A stretch of DNA of 64,000 bases from Daphnia pulex. Its lineage: Eukaryota; Arthropoda; Branchiopoda; Diplostraca; Daphniidae. The DNA lies in the NCBI RefSeq assembly GCF_021134715.1, contig NC_060026.1:1984001-2048000 (forward strand), written 5' to 3'. The notes beneath the pieces are model-generated. The model had not been told where the DNA came from. It searched no databases and worked only from the letters and a program-made list of their open reading frames with translations. The position numbers were made by a program, and so were the translations under genes. Shown here piece by piece: positions 1 to 12,807 of the stretch (position 1 is the stretch's first letter; the number at the start of each line of letters is the position of its first letter).

Positions 1-1140
1 TTGTTTCCAGTGCGATAGGTTATGCAGTCTGTTTACTTTCAGACATGTGCCGGATGTTTACGACGCTATTATTATTATTACGAAAATAACTAAACTGTTT
101 CAACATTTTCTCAACTTTATTAAGGACGATAATATTTCTAATAGTGTTACTCGTACAGTACGGGGCCAGGAATACCCCAACGTCGTTACGCAACAACAAC
201 TTTTTACGAGCCAAACTTATTTCTTGTAAAAATATTTTCGCTGGGCCGTCAACAACTCGAGAAAAACATTACGCGCGATGACCCACTTTCTTCCACGTTT
301 TATGGACACAAGAAGAGAAAATCGAATAAATAAAAAAAGTCCAACCCTTTTCCCTTTAGATGTTGCGGTGGCCTCGGCTGTCATTATAATCCGCTCCCGA
401 TCCATTTGCGATAGGACCGACCGAATTTATCCTCACTCACCCCAGCACAGGTATTCGATTCAATGTGACGTCCATCGAGTCTCAACCCAATTCTGGCTGG
501 CGCATTACGTAATTCAGCCAAATCATCTCATCTTTTCTATCGAGTCGTTGCCTTTGCATTTGACTGAAATTGCAAAATGCACAGTTGTCCTTTTTACGTC
601 AAATATTCATTTCATTACTGGCAGAGGAAATTAAAAAAAAAGGAATTTCGGCAATTCAGATGGGGCAAAAAAAGGGAAGATCTTCAATCAAACCAAGTCG
701 AGTCGGTTGATTTTGGGTTGGTGTGGAGCAGGTTCGTTGCCAATGCGAATCCGCCGAGGGAAACAAAAGTCACGTCCTTATGCAACCACCGGGAAAAATA
801 ATGGGCTTCACTCAAGTTGACAAGACACGTCATTTGATTTTGTCTAGGTCTTATTGAATTTCTTCCGAACCTGCACATCGTCTTTCTTCTTATTTTCTGC
901 AATCTTTTCCACAGCACTCAGAATAGTCAATCTGTAACCGACGAATAATAATAAAGGCTGCACCTTTTGGCCCATGAAATCCGATTGCGACGTCACAGGA
1001 CGAATGACTCAACTTCTTTATTTAAGGCTTCTGCATTCAAAAATATGCGTTGGGTTGGGTGCTGCACGAATATAGGAGTACTTGATCTACTTGAAAGATA
1101 ATAGCCCCCCCCCCATTCCAAAAGGCCAAATAAATAAAAG
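1..1140. repeat. Duplicated noncoding block A, copy 1
   Basis: Near-identical over most of its length to 12808-13890 in the same orientation, differing by scattered substitutions and 1-10 base indels. Similarity stops abruptly after the C-run near 1110 and the stretch following it. Both copies keep a palindromic PAR-bZIP/C-EBP-type site (attacgtaat, 504-513 here) and a cgacgtcac CRE-like element near 990. Short frames are open on both strands, but single-base indels shift them between copies, so I do not call a gene. The left end is cut by the window edge. Confidence 0.9.
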
Positions 1141-2468
1141 TGACAGGTTCTTTTTTCAAATTTTGTCTGAAATTTGTCTGAAATGATACCATCAAAAGAA
1201 AAGACTTTCTCGATTTTCTTGAACGATATCACGACGGAATGCGGTTGAAAAGGAGAGTCCCATAGCCTTTATGCTTTATAGTAGCTACTATAATAGACTC
1301 GGCAGCAGCAAATTCTTTTGTTCAACGTATAGACCTGAATACCTTTTGATTATTCCAGTCCGAGCAACCTTGTAACTTTGCACAAGGTCGCTCAAGATTA
1401 TTTTTTTTTAACAATCTCCAGGCTGTCTTATAACATTCAGCTGGGGGTCCTGGGCGTGTGTATATAATAAGAGCAGGAAGAAAATGGTATTGACACGATT
1501 TTCTTTTCTTTTTTTCAAAAATGGTTATACTGGTTTTATCAATCATTCCAAGCTGCAGCGAACAAAACACCAAGACAGCTTTAAGGTCAATATCAAGCAC
1601 AGCGTGCACAAAAGCCCAAGCGCCGCATGACTTGGGTTTCTTCCCAGTTCAATTTATGCGGGATGAAAACCGACACATAGATATATATAATGAGGGATAG
1701 CTCGGAGCAATGTTCTGTTTGGATGTGAGCATTTTTCAAAAAGGTTACACAAGCGAATAACCCACCCAACGATCGATAATTGAAAAATGATTGTCGCTAT
1801 TAGACGCGGAGGAGTTTAAAAGGCCGTCTTGCGAGTGACGGAATCCCATTATAAAAATAACGAGACCCAAGCGAAATTGATTTTGACGTGAATGGGAAGG
1901 ATCGCGGATGTGTTTAGAGCGCCATTGGAAATCAATAAAAACAAATGAAACTTATTGTTGATTTTAAAAAAAAAGAAAAAGTCCCGAATAACTCCGGAGA
2001 GCAGCAGGTAATGGAGCGGATGACTCACTACATGTAGAAATGAGTGGGGAATAAAAAAGCCTCGAATGGCCAAATGAAAATGGTGAAGGGGGGAAAAGAT
2101 TACACAACATTTTCCGTTTAACTGGAAATTTTGTGGCGTTGAGAAAAATGGCTCCCTCGCGCGCTAACAGATTCGAGGGAAAACCGATTATCATTCAAAC
2201 CGGTCTGTTCACGCAGAAACTCTTTTTTTTTTAATTTAAAACTGATAAGCTGCTAAAGGAATATCCCATCACAGTTGGTCGCAGGTGCAGCCGTGATTTC
2301 AAACAAAATAGTCAACCCGTTTGGTTTATTCACCATCAACGCAGCAGCTACTTAGCAGGCTGTGCGCGTAGGATTTATCGCGACAGATTTTCAGGAAAAA
2401 GAAATCATTAATTCAATTAATCGGACCCAGATAGATAAGTGAACTGAATCAAAGTAGCCAAACCAACC
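1141..2468. other. Gene-free AT-rich stretch
   Basis: No ORF with coding-like third positions, no tRNA and no clear repeat was seen here. Only short frames occur, and no counterpart was found after block A copy 2. Confidence 0.6.
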
Positions 2469-2762
2469 ATGGCCAAACAAGTGAACAGGATTTACAATCT
2501 GAATTCTCGCGAATTTTTACGCTTTGAATGCATAAACGACGCCAACAAGTGAAATCATTTCACCGTGGAAGCATTAGAAGCTCATCAAATCACAAACAAG
2601 CAGCCAACACAGCACTCCCAGAATGATTTGGAACCACCAAGGTTAGCCATTTCAATGGACGACCTCGAAAGAGTGGATAGCCTCCTTTGCAATGTCCTGT
2701 CTCTAAAAGTTTCTATCGATATGGAGATGATGCAACGGTTCATAATCAACGCCACCAAATAA
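2469..2762 (+). pseudogene. Unrecognised 98-codon frame interrupted by one TGA
   Basis: An ATG in good context (aaccaaccATGG) opens a frame that meets TGA at 2550-2552 (codon 28). It then continues in the same frame without another stop to TAA at 2760-2762. The downstream part (2553-2759) has balanced amino acid use, including an acidic LERVDSLL stretch, and does not look like translated AT-rich noise. I do not recognise a family. It could be a decayed exon, a stop-readthrough or selenocysteine frame, or chance. No SECIS-like element was established. Confidence 0.25.
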
Positions 2763-2792
2763 CAGTGAAAAAAGGGATAATAGATGTACCTT

Positions 2793-3293
2793 TTCCCTAC
2801 TTTTAAGCCTGGGAATTACGGCCAGGCATCCACAAGTGCTAAGTCAGCAGAAAAGTTGAAAACGCCAGGCGAGAGACGAGTCCCACGTGAATATACACCC
2901 ACACTCAGAGTATAGGCGTGCACGAGGACAGACGGGATTCAGAGAAGGGGAGAAGAGATCCAGGCATTGTTAGATACTCCAGTCCAATGGGATGCTGATT
3001 ATCTAAATAAAAAAAATAAAAGTTATGGAAACCACAAACATGGAAAAGTTGAAAATGAGACGGTGGATGTCAACTCAAATTTTTAAGAAACGAGAAAATG
3101 TGAATTTCCACGTAACCTGCACCTATGCAAGTCATGCATTACTAAAATATCTACGACAGATTCCAGGAATAAAAGTAACAAAATAATTACCCTAGCGATG
3201 ATATACTGAGATTGTTGCTGATGGCAGGTTGATACCAGCACAAGTTAAACTTGCATTTCTGGTTGTTGATGTTGGCTGCCTCAGATGTCAAAT
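2793..3293 (-). ncRNA. Candidate spliced, structured transcript (copy 1)
   Basis: On the minus strand an exon 3293-3191 is flanked by a pyrimidine-rich CTTTTTACAG acceptor and a GTAATT donor. The next exon starts at 3002 after TTTTTTATTTAG. In the one open frame of the first exon (34 codons) the splice junction creates GGA-TAA, an immediate stop, so the second exon would be 3' UTR or noncoding. That exon folds into three hairpins: 2970-2987 (loop GGAG), 2880-2929, and 2807-2827 (stem GCCTGG/CCAGGC). Copy 2 keeps the same sites and folds. It may be the end of a small coding gene or a long noncoding RNA; no family is recognised. Confidence 0.4.
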
Positions 3294-3625
3294 CTGTAAA
3301 AAGTTAAGGGTTAACTTACTTTGGAAACAAACTTTAGAATGCATCGACAGGGAGCTTACATTTTTAAGTGATAACCATGAACCAACAAGTTTGGAACAGG
3401 TTTCTCCTCTTATTTAAGCTCTCATAATCACACTATTTGTTTTCTTAGTTTATTCAGTTATTTACCTGCTAACCAGCACGGTGTGTGTGTTTCAAGCTGT
3501 TCTGTTATGAAGAGACGCAATCAGAGATTCTAACACGACGGACGACCTGTCCTGTCGACCAAATTTTTGTAATTTTGTGCTGATTTTCGTGCAGCCATTA
3601 GCGCCGTTGCCAAATGTACTTGTAC
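2793..3625. repeat. Duplicated block B, copy 1
   Basis: Co-linear with 15976-16830 but more diverged than block A. The best-kept stretches are a hairpin at 2807-2827, another at 2880-2929, the run tgggatgctgattatctaaat ending near 3008, and about 3180-3230. Its offset to copy 2 (about 13.18 kb) is close to that of block A, so both belong to one tandem duplication. Confidence 0.8.
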
Positions 3626-4139
3626 TCTTTCCCGCCAAAAAGGTAACAAACTCAAAAACTGTAAAAATAGTAAGTTAACAAATTTGAATCAAAATAAGAT
3701 ATCCGAGTTTTTAATTCAAATGAGCAAAAATAAAGGTGATATCCAACTAGTGAGCACATTAGATTGTGTTACAAGCACTCTATAATCCGAATTAGAACTT
3801 GTGCACGTCGAAAAAAGACGTAAATATCCGCGCAATTACATTTGATTGCTAGCCAAAACAAAAACACAAAACCCCCTATTGGCTTGGCCAAAATATCGTG
3901 AAGAAAAAAAAATCCACAGGAAAAAAAAAAGTGTCGATGATGGATGAGATCTGCGTTGTTCATACGAAGCGTGTAAAGGATCGTTGACTGATATATAGGC
4001 TTCTTTGCCCTCCTTACATCAATACATCCATGCGGAATATCTTTTTTTTGTACTCGATTGATCGATGGTCCCGAACAACTGACGTGAGGCGGATGTTGCT
4101 GGGATTGTTACTATCACTATCCGGTCAAGAAAAGAGTAG
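3626..4139. other. Gene-free stretch
   Basis: AT-rich DNA with short A-runs; no gene or structured element was identified. Confidence 0.5.
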
Positions 4140-4600
4140 ATATACCCATCCGCTGGATGTACACTCCGGACGTCTAGCATTTATCGATCGAAAGTGACAT
4201 TGGAATCAACTAGATACTATAGCTTCGCGTGCTTATTACATGCTGTACAAATAAACACCTATATGTAGCTAAAAGATAACGAAATTATCTTTTATGTGGT
4301 GCATCATCAGTGAAATTCCGCAGCTCATCACTAATGGGGGTTCAAAAGTGGGGTATATGTTCTTACATCATCACCACTATCCAGCTAGCCTATTAATGAA
4401 ACTAATTGGGGGGGCCATGTAGCTCAACTTTCTACATGTACACACAGCACACAACCGGTAGGGGGGACCGCAAAACCCACACAATACAACATCCGTGTAT
4501 GTTGTTTGCTGGTGGATCTGTCTCAGTGATCATACCATCAATAAGCCACACACAAAAGATAAGATTTCTCTCTCTCTCTCTCGTAGTATAATAGTCGCCC
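4140..4600. repeat. Diverged duplicated block C, copy 1
   Basis: It contains patches matching 17090-17640 in the same order. Examples are tcgatcgaaagtgacattgg around 4186 against tcgatcgacagcgtgacatt around 17139, and catcactaatggg against catcaactaatggg further on. A CT microsatellite (4568-4581) lies at its right end. It is strongly diverged, and no coding frame was found. Confidence 0.5.
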
Positions 4601-6781
4601 AATTTTCTTGTTTTTAAAACCATAATAGCGGAACTATGACGGCACTTTCTGACGCCATTTTTAATGAAAGAAGGAAAAGAAACGAAGCGTAGTTATAGAT
4701 GCACGCAGCTGCTAACAAACTGGCTCCTGTTTTTCCTTTTTTAAAATTTTGGATGGCCAAGGTAAAATGTTTTCACATGACAACAAAAAAGTTAAAAAAA
4801 CACCCCAGTTATACGTGTGGTGGTGGTTGCCGTGATATGGATGTATAACTTTCAATGACTGCCCGAAAAAAAACCCAGGGAGAAATGGAATAAATAAAAA
4901 GTCTATACGTGTATTTAATACTTGGGCGTATCCCTTCGCTCTGTTTCACGATGGTAACTAGTCTAAGGGAAATCTGTTTTGGCGCGATGATCAAGTGTAC
5001 ATGTACAATCGAATGATCGATTTTATTTTGTTCTCGGTGAGCAATTGGGTCTGATGAATAAAATGGAGCATCATGTGCAATGATGCGTCCCAACGTGTAC
5101 GGATATGATCTATTGTCAGTCTGATTAATCTAGGTCGACCAAACTTGCTGGGTAAAATAAAAACATAATTTATCGACTAGGGAAAAAAACAAACAAACAG
5201 AAGTGAAACCCGACACCGGACACTGAAAATCTCTCGTTGAAACAAGAGCAAAAACACCAGAAATTCAACTGGTTGAATTTATATCATTTGTTTGTTTTTT
5301 AGTTTTAGCTTTTTTAGCTTTTCACCTGGATTGGGTTTTTCGACAATTCACCGAATTTGTCACCGGTTGGATTTTTATTGACACAAATGACCTTAAAAGG
5401 AAAAGAATTGACAGCAGGCGGGTGTAAAATGGATTGGTGGGAACACACAGAGAAAATCCAAAAGTCTAACTTTCAATCCAACGATGGATTATATTTTCCG
5501 TCACCTGTATAAAATAAATCATTCATTTCTTTCCAAAAACAAACCAGCAGGGACTGTATACAACACTCTACTGTCTATTTGAAACTACACAAGTCCCGAA
5601 GGATCGATTTCCAGTATCACAAGTATACACAAAATAAAATGAAACACATTCTCTAAATATGTCTATTTCGACTTATATGTTTACTTTCACTTTATATTGT
5701 TATATTTATTGCAAAAAGAAGGGTTGACTTTGCAACTTGCAAGAGGTATGTCGACCGTGTTGTTACGTATGCAAAAAAGCCCTTTCATCTCCCATGCAAA
5801 TATATATCTTGACTATTCTATTCCTATTTGGAAAATGTGTACAACCTTCATCATAACACACAGAATTCGGGTAGGCGTCTTCTTTTAGATTCTCCGACTA
5901 TCTCGACTTGCATCTCTCTCCCGAATTGTGTATGTGTGTGTGTACAGAACACACAAACCGGTTATGGCTATAGTGTTGCTGTTTTGCATAATCAAGATTC
6001 TTGGGGGACGTCACACGCATTATTACTTGCAAACTTGGAGAATTTGTGATCATTAATTTCCTACGTCAGCGCATCGTTTGTTATTTCGTTTGCACTCAAA
6101 ACTTTTATATATATAGACATATAGACGATCGGCGTAGGTAGATAAAAGACGTCAGCAAATTATACGTCATAGTCAAAATACCTAATTCAACTAGAAAAAT
6201 GACGTTGATTAACTTAATATACCTTTTTTAAAATTATTAAGTGCTGCAATGTGTATAATAATCCTATTGGCATCATCCCAGAATTTTTCTATTTCTGATC
6301 GGGGATTTATATATATAAAACTGTTAACAGCCAGGCTTGGTTGCTTGGGAGTTGCAAAAAGTTTTTGTTTGAATGATTTAAAAGCATACGCAATCTGTTC
6401 GCAATCTATAATGATTAAGCGGAAAACTGGTGGGTGGCTCTTGATTTAATTGATGTTCGCATGCGTCATACTAGAGTAAGTAGGCGGTTCTCGAAATCAA
6501 AGTTGATTTTCTATAATATCTAATTCAAAATGCCTAATATAGTAGAAGTTGACGTAGAGTTCCTAGTCGAGTAGTTTTCAAGTACAAAGTTTAAACTTTT
6601 CTCAAAATCTCAATAAAACTGGAAGATGACGCATAGCTACTTTCGGAGTTCTCTTTTCCCATCAATAGCAGCCAGTTCAATTCCTGTTTTATTGAATCTA
6701 TTTAACTCTATTTGGCCCTGGTTCCTTTTTCATACAGCTGCCAACATCAAAGTTAAAATGTAACGAATACGAATCGACTAA
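4601..6781. other. Gene-free AT-rich stretch
   Basis: Only short frames were found. CRE-like gacgtca elements occur near 6007, 6149 and 6164. A 15-base AT stretch near 6104 resembles a TATA element, but nothing downstream looks like a gene. Confidence 0.5.
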
Positions 6782-7030
6782 ACTCAAAAGAGAGAAGAAG
6801 AAAAATGTTGGAGCGCATCAGGAGCCGTCGATCGATTTCACACAAGTCGCCAAGGATTCCATAATCCATCCTGGTTGCCTGGGGAGGAGGTGACATCGGA
6901 AGTCACCCACCGGAAACGAAGGAACTTTCCTCGGTCATCACTCTCCAGGCGAGACGACGAGTGTCGGGCTGCATCTCACATGACAACTCAGCTCAACACA
7001 GTCCACAAAGTCCTCACAGAAAGGAGCTAA
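6782..7030 (+). other. Exon-like open segment, unrecognised
   Basis: One frame runs 82 codons without a stop and ends with TAA at 7028-7030. It has a basic and serine-rich centre (HRKRRNFPRSSLSRRDDE) and a later Met. The neighbouring frame starts with ATG at 6805 in an A-rich context and reads MLERIRSRRSISHKSPRIP before stopping. The region is GC-richer than its surroundings. It could be a first or last exon of an unseen gene; splice partners were not found. Confidence 0.25.
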
Positions 7031-10000
7031 GAGATCCGTCAAATGTTTCAGGATTGTTGCCACACCACCATCATTTGATCTCCAACACACAAAAGGTTGA
7101 TGGTCTGATATTGTTGTCCAAAGTTTGGACGTGGGATGTCAACTTGGCTGTCAACTTGGCTGCCCTTTAGAACTTGATTTGTCCACCAAATAGAAACCGC
7201 ACCGGCAGTTGCACATTTGCATAGACAAGTTCCCTCTATAGGACCGGTTTATTTGTTTGGTTATTTTCTGCTGGATCCTCTTGTATTGCTGTCCGTTTGG
7301 ACACTTTAATAGTTCAAGTTGTTTATATCTCAAGAACTTTGATAACTACCGGCCCGTATTGCGTCTGTCGAAATTGTTTAGCAAAAATGGACCAGATCAC
7401 CTCGACCCCGATTATAGCGTATAGTCCTTGGTAGAAGTCCCACACGGTTTTGGTCTTGGGTGTAATTGGCTGATGGGGGATGTTGCTCAGGGATAGACGC
7501 CATTGACTTACACGGTCATCAGCGGATAGCTTTACATGGCGTCCACCAAGGAGATGCTTTTATAATTTGATTGGACAGACACAGCCGAAAGCTCTTCCGT
7601 TATTTCCGGGCAATAAGGAATTATTGATCCGTGATCAACTGGCACAGCTGTATAGGATAACATGATCTATATGATTTATTTTGGAAAACATCTAAAACAT
7701 TTCCATCAGATTTTGTTTTTCGACATCCGGTAGTTGGCCGCAACATCCGGATATCGCAAATTCTATTTTTTCATTCGCTACAAGGAATACACACAAAGAC
7801 GTAACGATTGTTTATCCAATTGACATGGCGTAAAGGACTGTGCCTATTTAAGTTATGCAACCGCACTCTTTAAAAGGAAAAAGTCTTTCAAATTGCGCAA
7901 TGTGTATATAAATGTAAATGCGACGTCTAGAAAAATCGATTGACAATTGATTTGTATAGCCTACAGTCAAGGCCGTCGCATTCCAACTGCATCCGGCACT
8001 ACACTCGATTGCGGCGACGGGCAGACACTCGGCCGAAACCTCTTCAAACGTGATTGCCATAGTACAATGTCGCCAACAACTGGGGCGTGGCTGGTTGCCC
8101 AGGTGCAATCAGTCGACAAAAGTCGATCGACCGCAATTCCAGAAAAATCTCATCTCAATAACCCAAAATAAAATAAAAGACATAACAATTGCAATGATGG
8201 AACAAACCATCCGTCGCTAAAAGAATAGATCATATTCCGCGCTCTAAATTTGAAAATAAAAATCCTTTTTTGTTTTTGTTCTAGAAATTTTTTGTCTGGT
8301 CCATTTGCGCACCGACTGCTGCTGGACCGACTCAGAGAAACGCACGCAGCGGGTAGTAACATTACATCTCTGCTCTCAGACTGTGCTAGCACTGCTAGCT
8401 GCTACAGTAAACATTGATGATGTTTTTCACCGACCGGGGCAGCTCCAAGGAACCGAGACAATCTCGTGAAATCTTTCAAGAGAGCCTCTCAGATGGACTG
8501 TTGCGGCCGAGGTTTTCAATTGAAAGAAATTGATCCGCCGCGCGGATATTAGAAGATGCTGTAGGTACACACTTGCGTCACAACAACATCAGCCTCTGTG
8601 TTTCCCTTTGGTGAACTGAACCAAAAGATGATTTCACCTTCTGGCATATCGACAATTATATAAGGTACAAATATAGAAGACGACTGTTGGCGCATTTATA
8701 CAAGTTTCAGTGAAATAGAAAATATTATACTTTTATCTAATAATAGATCTCGTTGGCCATTTAATCCTAATAGGCTTACACACAGGTGTGGCAGCAGCAC
8801 GTGAAAGAAGCATTCAATGTCACATACAACATTACTGAGCGGTAATTACCTAACTGAAAGTTTCGTTGATGGAATCTACACTTGTATATTGCCTGAAGGG
8901 AACTTTGCGCTACTGAGCGCCAGTTTTATAAATTCAAAAGCGTTAATAAAAAAGGTGGGCTTTTCGTGATGATTGTTATGCAATATCGACCCGACATGCG
9001 AGATGAGTTTAAGTTTGAAACGATATGATGCATAAGCTGCGTCGTACAACTGGTAATAGGATTGCATACATGCATACAGCAGACGGGCGCAAGTTTCTAT
9101 ATTGTTTCGGCTGTATGAAAGGGCTCCTTTCCCAATTAAATAAGCTTTTCTATTGAAACTCTAACTCTATCTCTCTCGACAATAGAACAAATGTTCTGCA
9201 TATTACAAAAGGCCTAGGGCTTGATTGTTGTTTCATGTATAGGATACAATGGCCAAAGATTTGGCATGGTATCTCTTTGATCGTCAGTATATACGGATGT
9301 AATTAGATCATTCGAGATGTTTTGTTTCCAAACCAATTTCCTGAGCGTCTTTAAATGCCACCGAAATTGCGTCAATTATTTATCAAACTTGATGATGAAC
9401 AAATATGGAATGATTGGCCAGGGTCGATATCCCATAAATGGATGGGATGTTTCAAACCCAAGGATGTTGGTTTTTTGATTATCTGCCATATTGGCACAAA
9501 GCAAATGGTTGGGGAATCCCTGACATTGACATTGATTCAAAATCGCAACAGATAACACGCGGGGAGAGAACTGGAACAACACAACGCCCAGGCTTTTGAA
9601 AATGCCCTGTTCAATCTGACATTGCATCGACCTTGCATGGTCTATTACAATTTTCTTTTTAGCGCGTATCTAATTTATGTATCTTTATACTGGATGATAA
9701 GCAGCAGCCCCATGCATATTATAATGGCGATGCCAACGGATAAGACTCCCCTCTGGTTTGATTGTGCCATGGGGCTCTATTAATTAACTGATGCATATGT
9801 ATGAACTTGATATTAATATTCAATCTACTGTAATCTGTGGCTTAATTTCTCCAAGAAAAGAAAGAATGCGATTATGCAGTCCTCTTAAATGATTGTCGGA
9901 ATTTTCATCGTGCGTCATTGCGGACCCGAGACACAAGTCTGTTGGCTACATTTTGTAGGGTTCGTAAGGATTAGGTAATACAAGTTCGGTGTCACATCAT

Positions 10001-10332
10001 CTCCGACGGAATATATTCGTATGATTTGGTTGTCGGAGATTAGGCGAACTGTGACAGGATTCATAAAAGATATAGCAAAGCCTTTTTTGTTGCTTAAATT
10101 TATATTTAATTTTATCTTTTCGACTAGCAGATGTGGAAGATAATCATGGCATTGTGTTGACTGCCAACAGTGTGGCCATGTGCTGGAAAAAAAACAATTT
10201 GAGCGTCGAGATGGAGAGAAATGGGTCAGCAGCAAGTTGCGTAAAGTGCGAATCACCCAAACTAACAAATAGAATTGTTCAACAAATACATAGTAGTTGA
10301 TCTTATAACAATGGGCCCATCAAATATAATAA
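7031..10332. other. Gene-free stretch
   Basis: Mostly AT-rich DNA. GC-richer islands at about 7380-7560 and 8290-8560 have mixed frames and no clear exon. An acceptor-like tttttgtttttgttctag ends near 8284, but the following sequence has no convincing frame. No repeat pairing with 20-23 kb was found. Confidence 0.45.
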
Positions 10333-10391
10333 ACCCGCAACGTCAGCAGTCCCGTTAAGGTTGCAATAACAAACTGGAGGTGCACTTTAAG

Positions 10392-10542
10392 AATTGGGAA
10401 ATTGAAAAAGGAGAAGGACAAAACGAGTCGACTTTTCAGGACGAAGGTCTGCGGACCATTGGAGCTGACGGCCAACGATGGCGAGAACTTTTACCTGACA
10501 CGCACCACACTCGACTATGGGCAGCACCTGCTGGAACACTGA
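10392..10542 (+). CDS. Candidate terminal coding exon, unknown protein
   Basis: After a possible tttaag acceptor (10386-10391) one frame reads 49 codons, from ATT at 10393 to TGA at 10540-10542. About two thirds of its third positions are G or C, well above the surrounding AT-rich DNA, which marks this frame over the two others that are also open. The peptide is lysine-rich at first, then mixed, with pieces such as FRTKVCGPLELTANDGENFY and a C-terminal LDYGQHLLEH. I do not recognise the family. The frame is open upstream to about 10333, so the exon could be longer. No partner exon was found. Confidence 0.4.
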
Positions 10543-11040
10543 GCTGGGCTGGCTGGGCTGGCTGGGCTGTGTGTGTGTAGTACGTGCGGTTATTACGTCA
10601 AGTGCTGCAGCAGCAGGGAAATTCGGTTGGTGTTGAGAGTCTGCCACTTTTTGAGGGGAACCAGTTTCTCCGGGCTCGTACATGCGCCCGCCTCCCGTCC
10701 TGCGACCGCGGCTGCACAACTCTCTCTCTCTCCTTTTCCTCTCTCCCGCCCGCCAACTGCACAGCGTGAGTGTGGCTCCTTTTATTCTTTTCTTTCTTTG
10801 CCTTTTCGTTCGAGGAACAAAGCAGCGCACACACAACATTCATTTAGACGAAAGAACCAACAGCAACAACAGCAGAGACCAGAGTTTTATGAGACTCGGT
10901 GGAAACGAATGGACAGAACAGCAGAGAAGAAAGTTGCCGAGAAATTCTTGGCCGATTCCTTTTCACTTTCACTTGACGCCAATGTTTTACGATGGGGAAC
11001 TCGACATGGCCATCACTCGGTCGGATACGAGTGATCGATA
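10543..11040. promoter_or_regulatory. GC-rich, promoter or 5'-UTR-like patch
   Basis: It starts with a ggctggctgg minisatellite and a GT run (10547-10579). CG-rich DNA follows with CT-repeats and purine-rich caacagcaacaacagcag near 10860, typical of arthropod 5' UTRs. Several frames are open on both strands because the region is GC-rich; none has a convincing start and codon bias. It may be the transcription start of a gene whose coding exons lie elsewhere. Confidence 0.3.
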
Positions 11041-12807
11041 ACAGATGAATAGGCTGTAAACTCTCAAATAATTTCGTGTCATTTCTTATTTTATTTTAAA
11101 CCAAAAAGAAGATGATCAAGTTCTGTTCTAGCGTGAAATCGACTTGTGTTTTTCATTTTGCTCGGAAACAAATAAAAAAGCTGAAAAACCCATGAAGAAG
11201 CGAATGATTTGTCAACTTGTGACTAACAATTGAAAATGCAACAGTCGGTGACATAAACGAATTCGCCTTTTCCAGTTTTCACTGCAACAAGTTCCATAAA
11301 AGGAACTTGGCATTTCAAACAACAGCAACAAGGCAAGGGCACACGGGCGGATTATTGTTTTCTGTTCCAGGAATATTATTGGTTATAGCAATGCTATGCC
11401 ATGTCATACAATCCGTTTGAAAACAAAACATGGGTGAACATTTGGGTACAAGTAGAGTCAAGTTTCATAGTTGCAGAGTCGGTTCAATTGATTGCGACAT
11501 GTTCGCCGCATTGTCGGGATTGACAGCGTCGATTTATTTCAATCGAAAAAGGAAATGGACGCGATTTTTCTATTGGGTCGCTCCTACGGTTTCTTCGATT
11601 CCAACAAAAAGAAACCGAAATAATCGAAATAAAATTCTAAAAAGTCGATAATGGGACTCCACCTGAAAACGGCGTGTACAAGAAACAAATGCAGAAACCT
11701 CAACTGATTCCAAACTCATCCAAATCTCCAAATGGAAAGTTTTTTCTTCGTTAATTTCCTCCTACAAACGTGTCGATATCTTTGCCAAGGTTTTCATTAT
11801 CAAGTTTCTACTATCTCTGATATATGGTTGCTCATGGAAGGCCATTTGAAGGGAAAAGAATAGGTCGAGTCATTTTAAAATTTGAGTCAAGTGGCTAATT
11901 TTTGTACAATTTTTCTCCCGTCTTGTTAAAACTATTTTAAAAATATGTCAAAGTCAAAAGATCAAAGGTTTCCCTCCACTAATTTTAATATAACCAGCTC
12001 TCAGTTATAACAACAGAAAAGCTTAAAGTTTTCAGAGGCTTCATAAGGCACAATGTTCTGTCATCACCTGTCTACAAAGAGAAACTGAAATTGCCGGGTG
12101 AATAAATAGAACCAAATTGGAACGGTAAATCGATCACTTAATCTCGTCTCTTTTCATTACTCTGAGTATCACGGAAGGAGAAACCCAGAAGAAATTTAAT
12201 CATCGCAATAAAAAGGTTCACTATATGGGGACCGGAAACCAACAGCCGCTCAACTTTCTCTCCTCCCAACAACAAAACCACAGCCGTTTACACGAGAGAA
12301 GAAGAAGAAGAAGAACGTGAAAAAGAACTGAACAGTATGTTTGTCTTTTTTCCTATAGAGTTGAGTCTACTAGGGAAATAAGGACTTCATTCTGCTCCCG
12401 TCGAGTGTTTTCACGCGGGACAAAAGGGACTCTATCCTTTCGCTAGAGTCGTGAGAAAGTCTCAAACCGCTAAACTCCTCGGCGGAAAATGCGCTAAACC
12501 AGCGGAGAAAGTTTTCCGCGACGGCATTATCTTTCCAACTTTGTCAGTTTCCCCCCTTGTAAGTTATTGGAACTGTTGAATGAAATATAAAACAGCCGAT
12601 GGGAATTATACGCATCTCCACGTGAGGCAGTTGTTCATCTGACATTTTCCTATTCAAATATTTAAGAAAGAATCACGAACGGGAAAAAGAAACGAACGAA
12701 AATCCAGCACATGGGTAAAAAGTGAACATCCAAAAACAAAATTGTGTACACACATTGGGCACGTGTCACGAACTCACGACACGTCCCCAGTTCATGTAAA
12801 GCAGGTT
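11041..12807. other. Gene-free stretch
   Basis: No coding frame, RNA gene or repeat was recognised. An aga repeat lies at about 12298-12315. Confidence 0.5.
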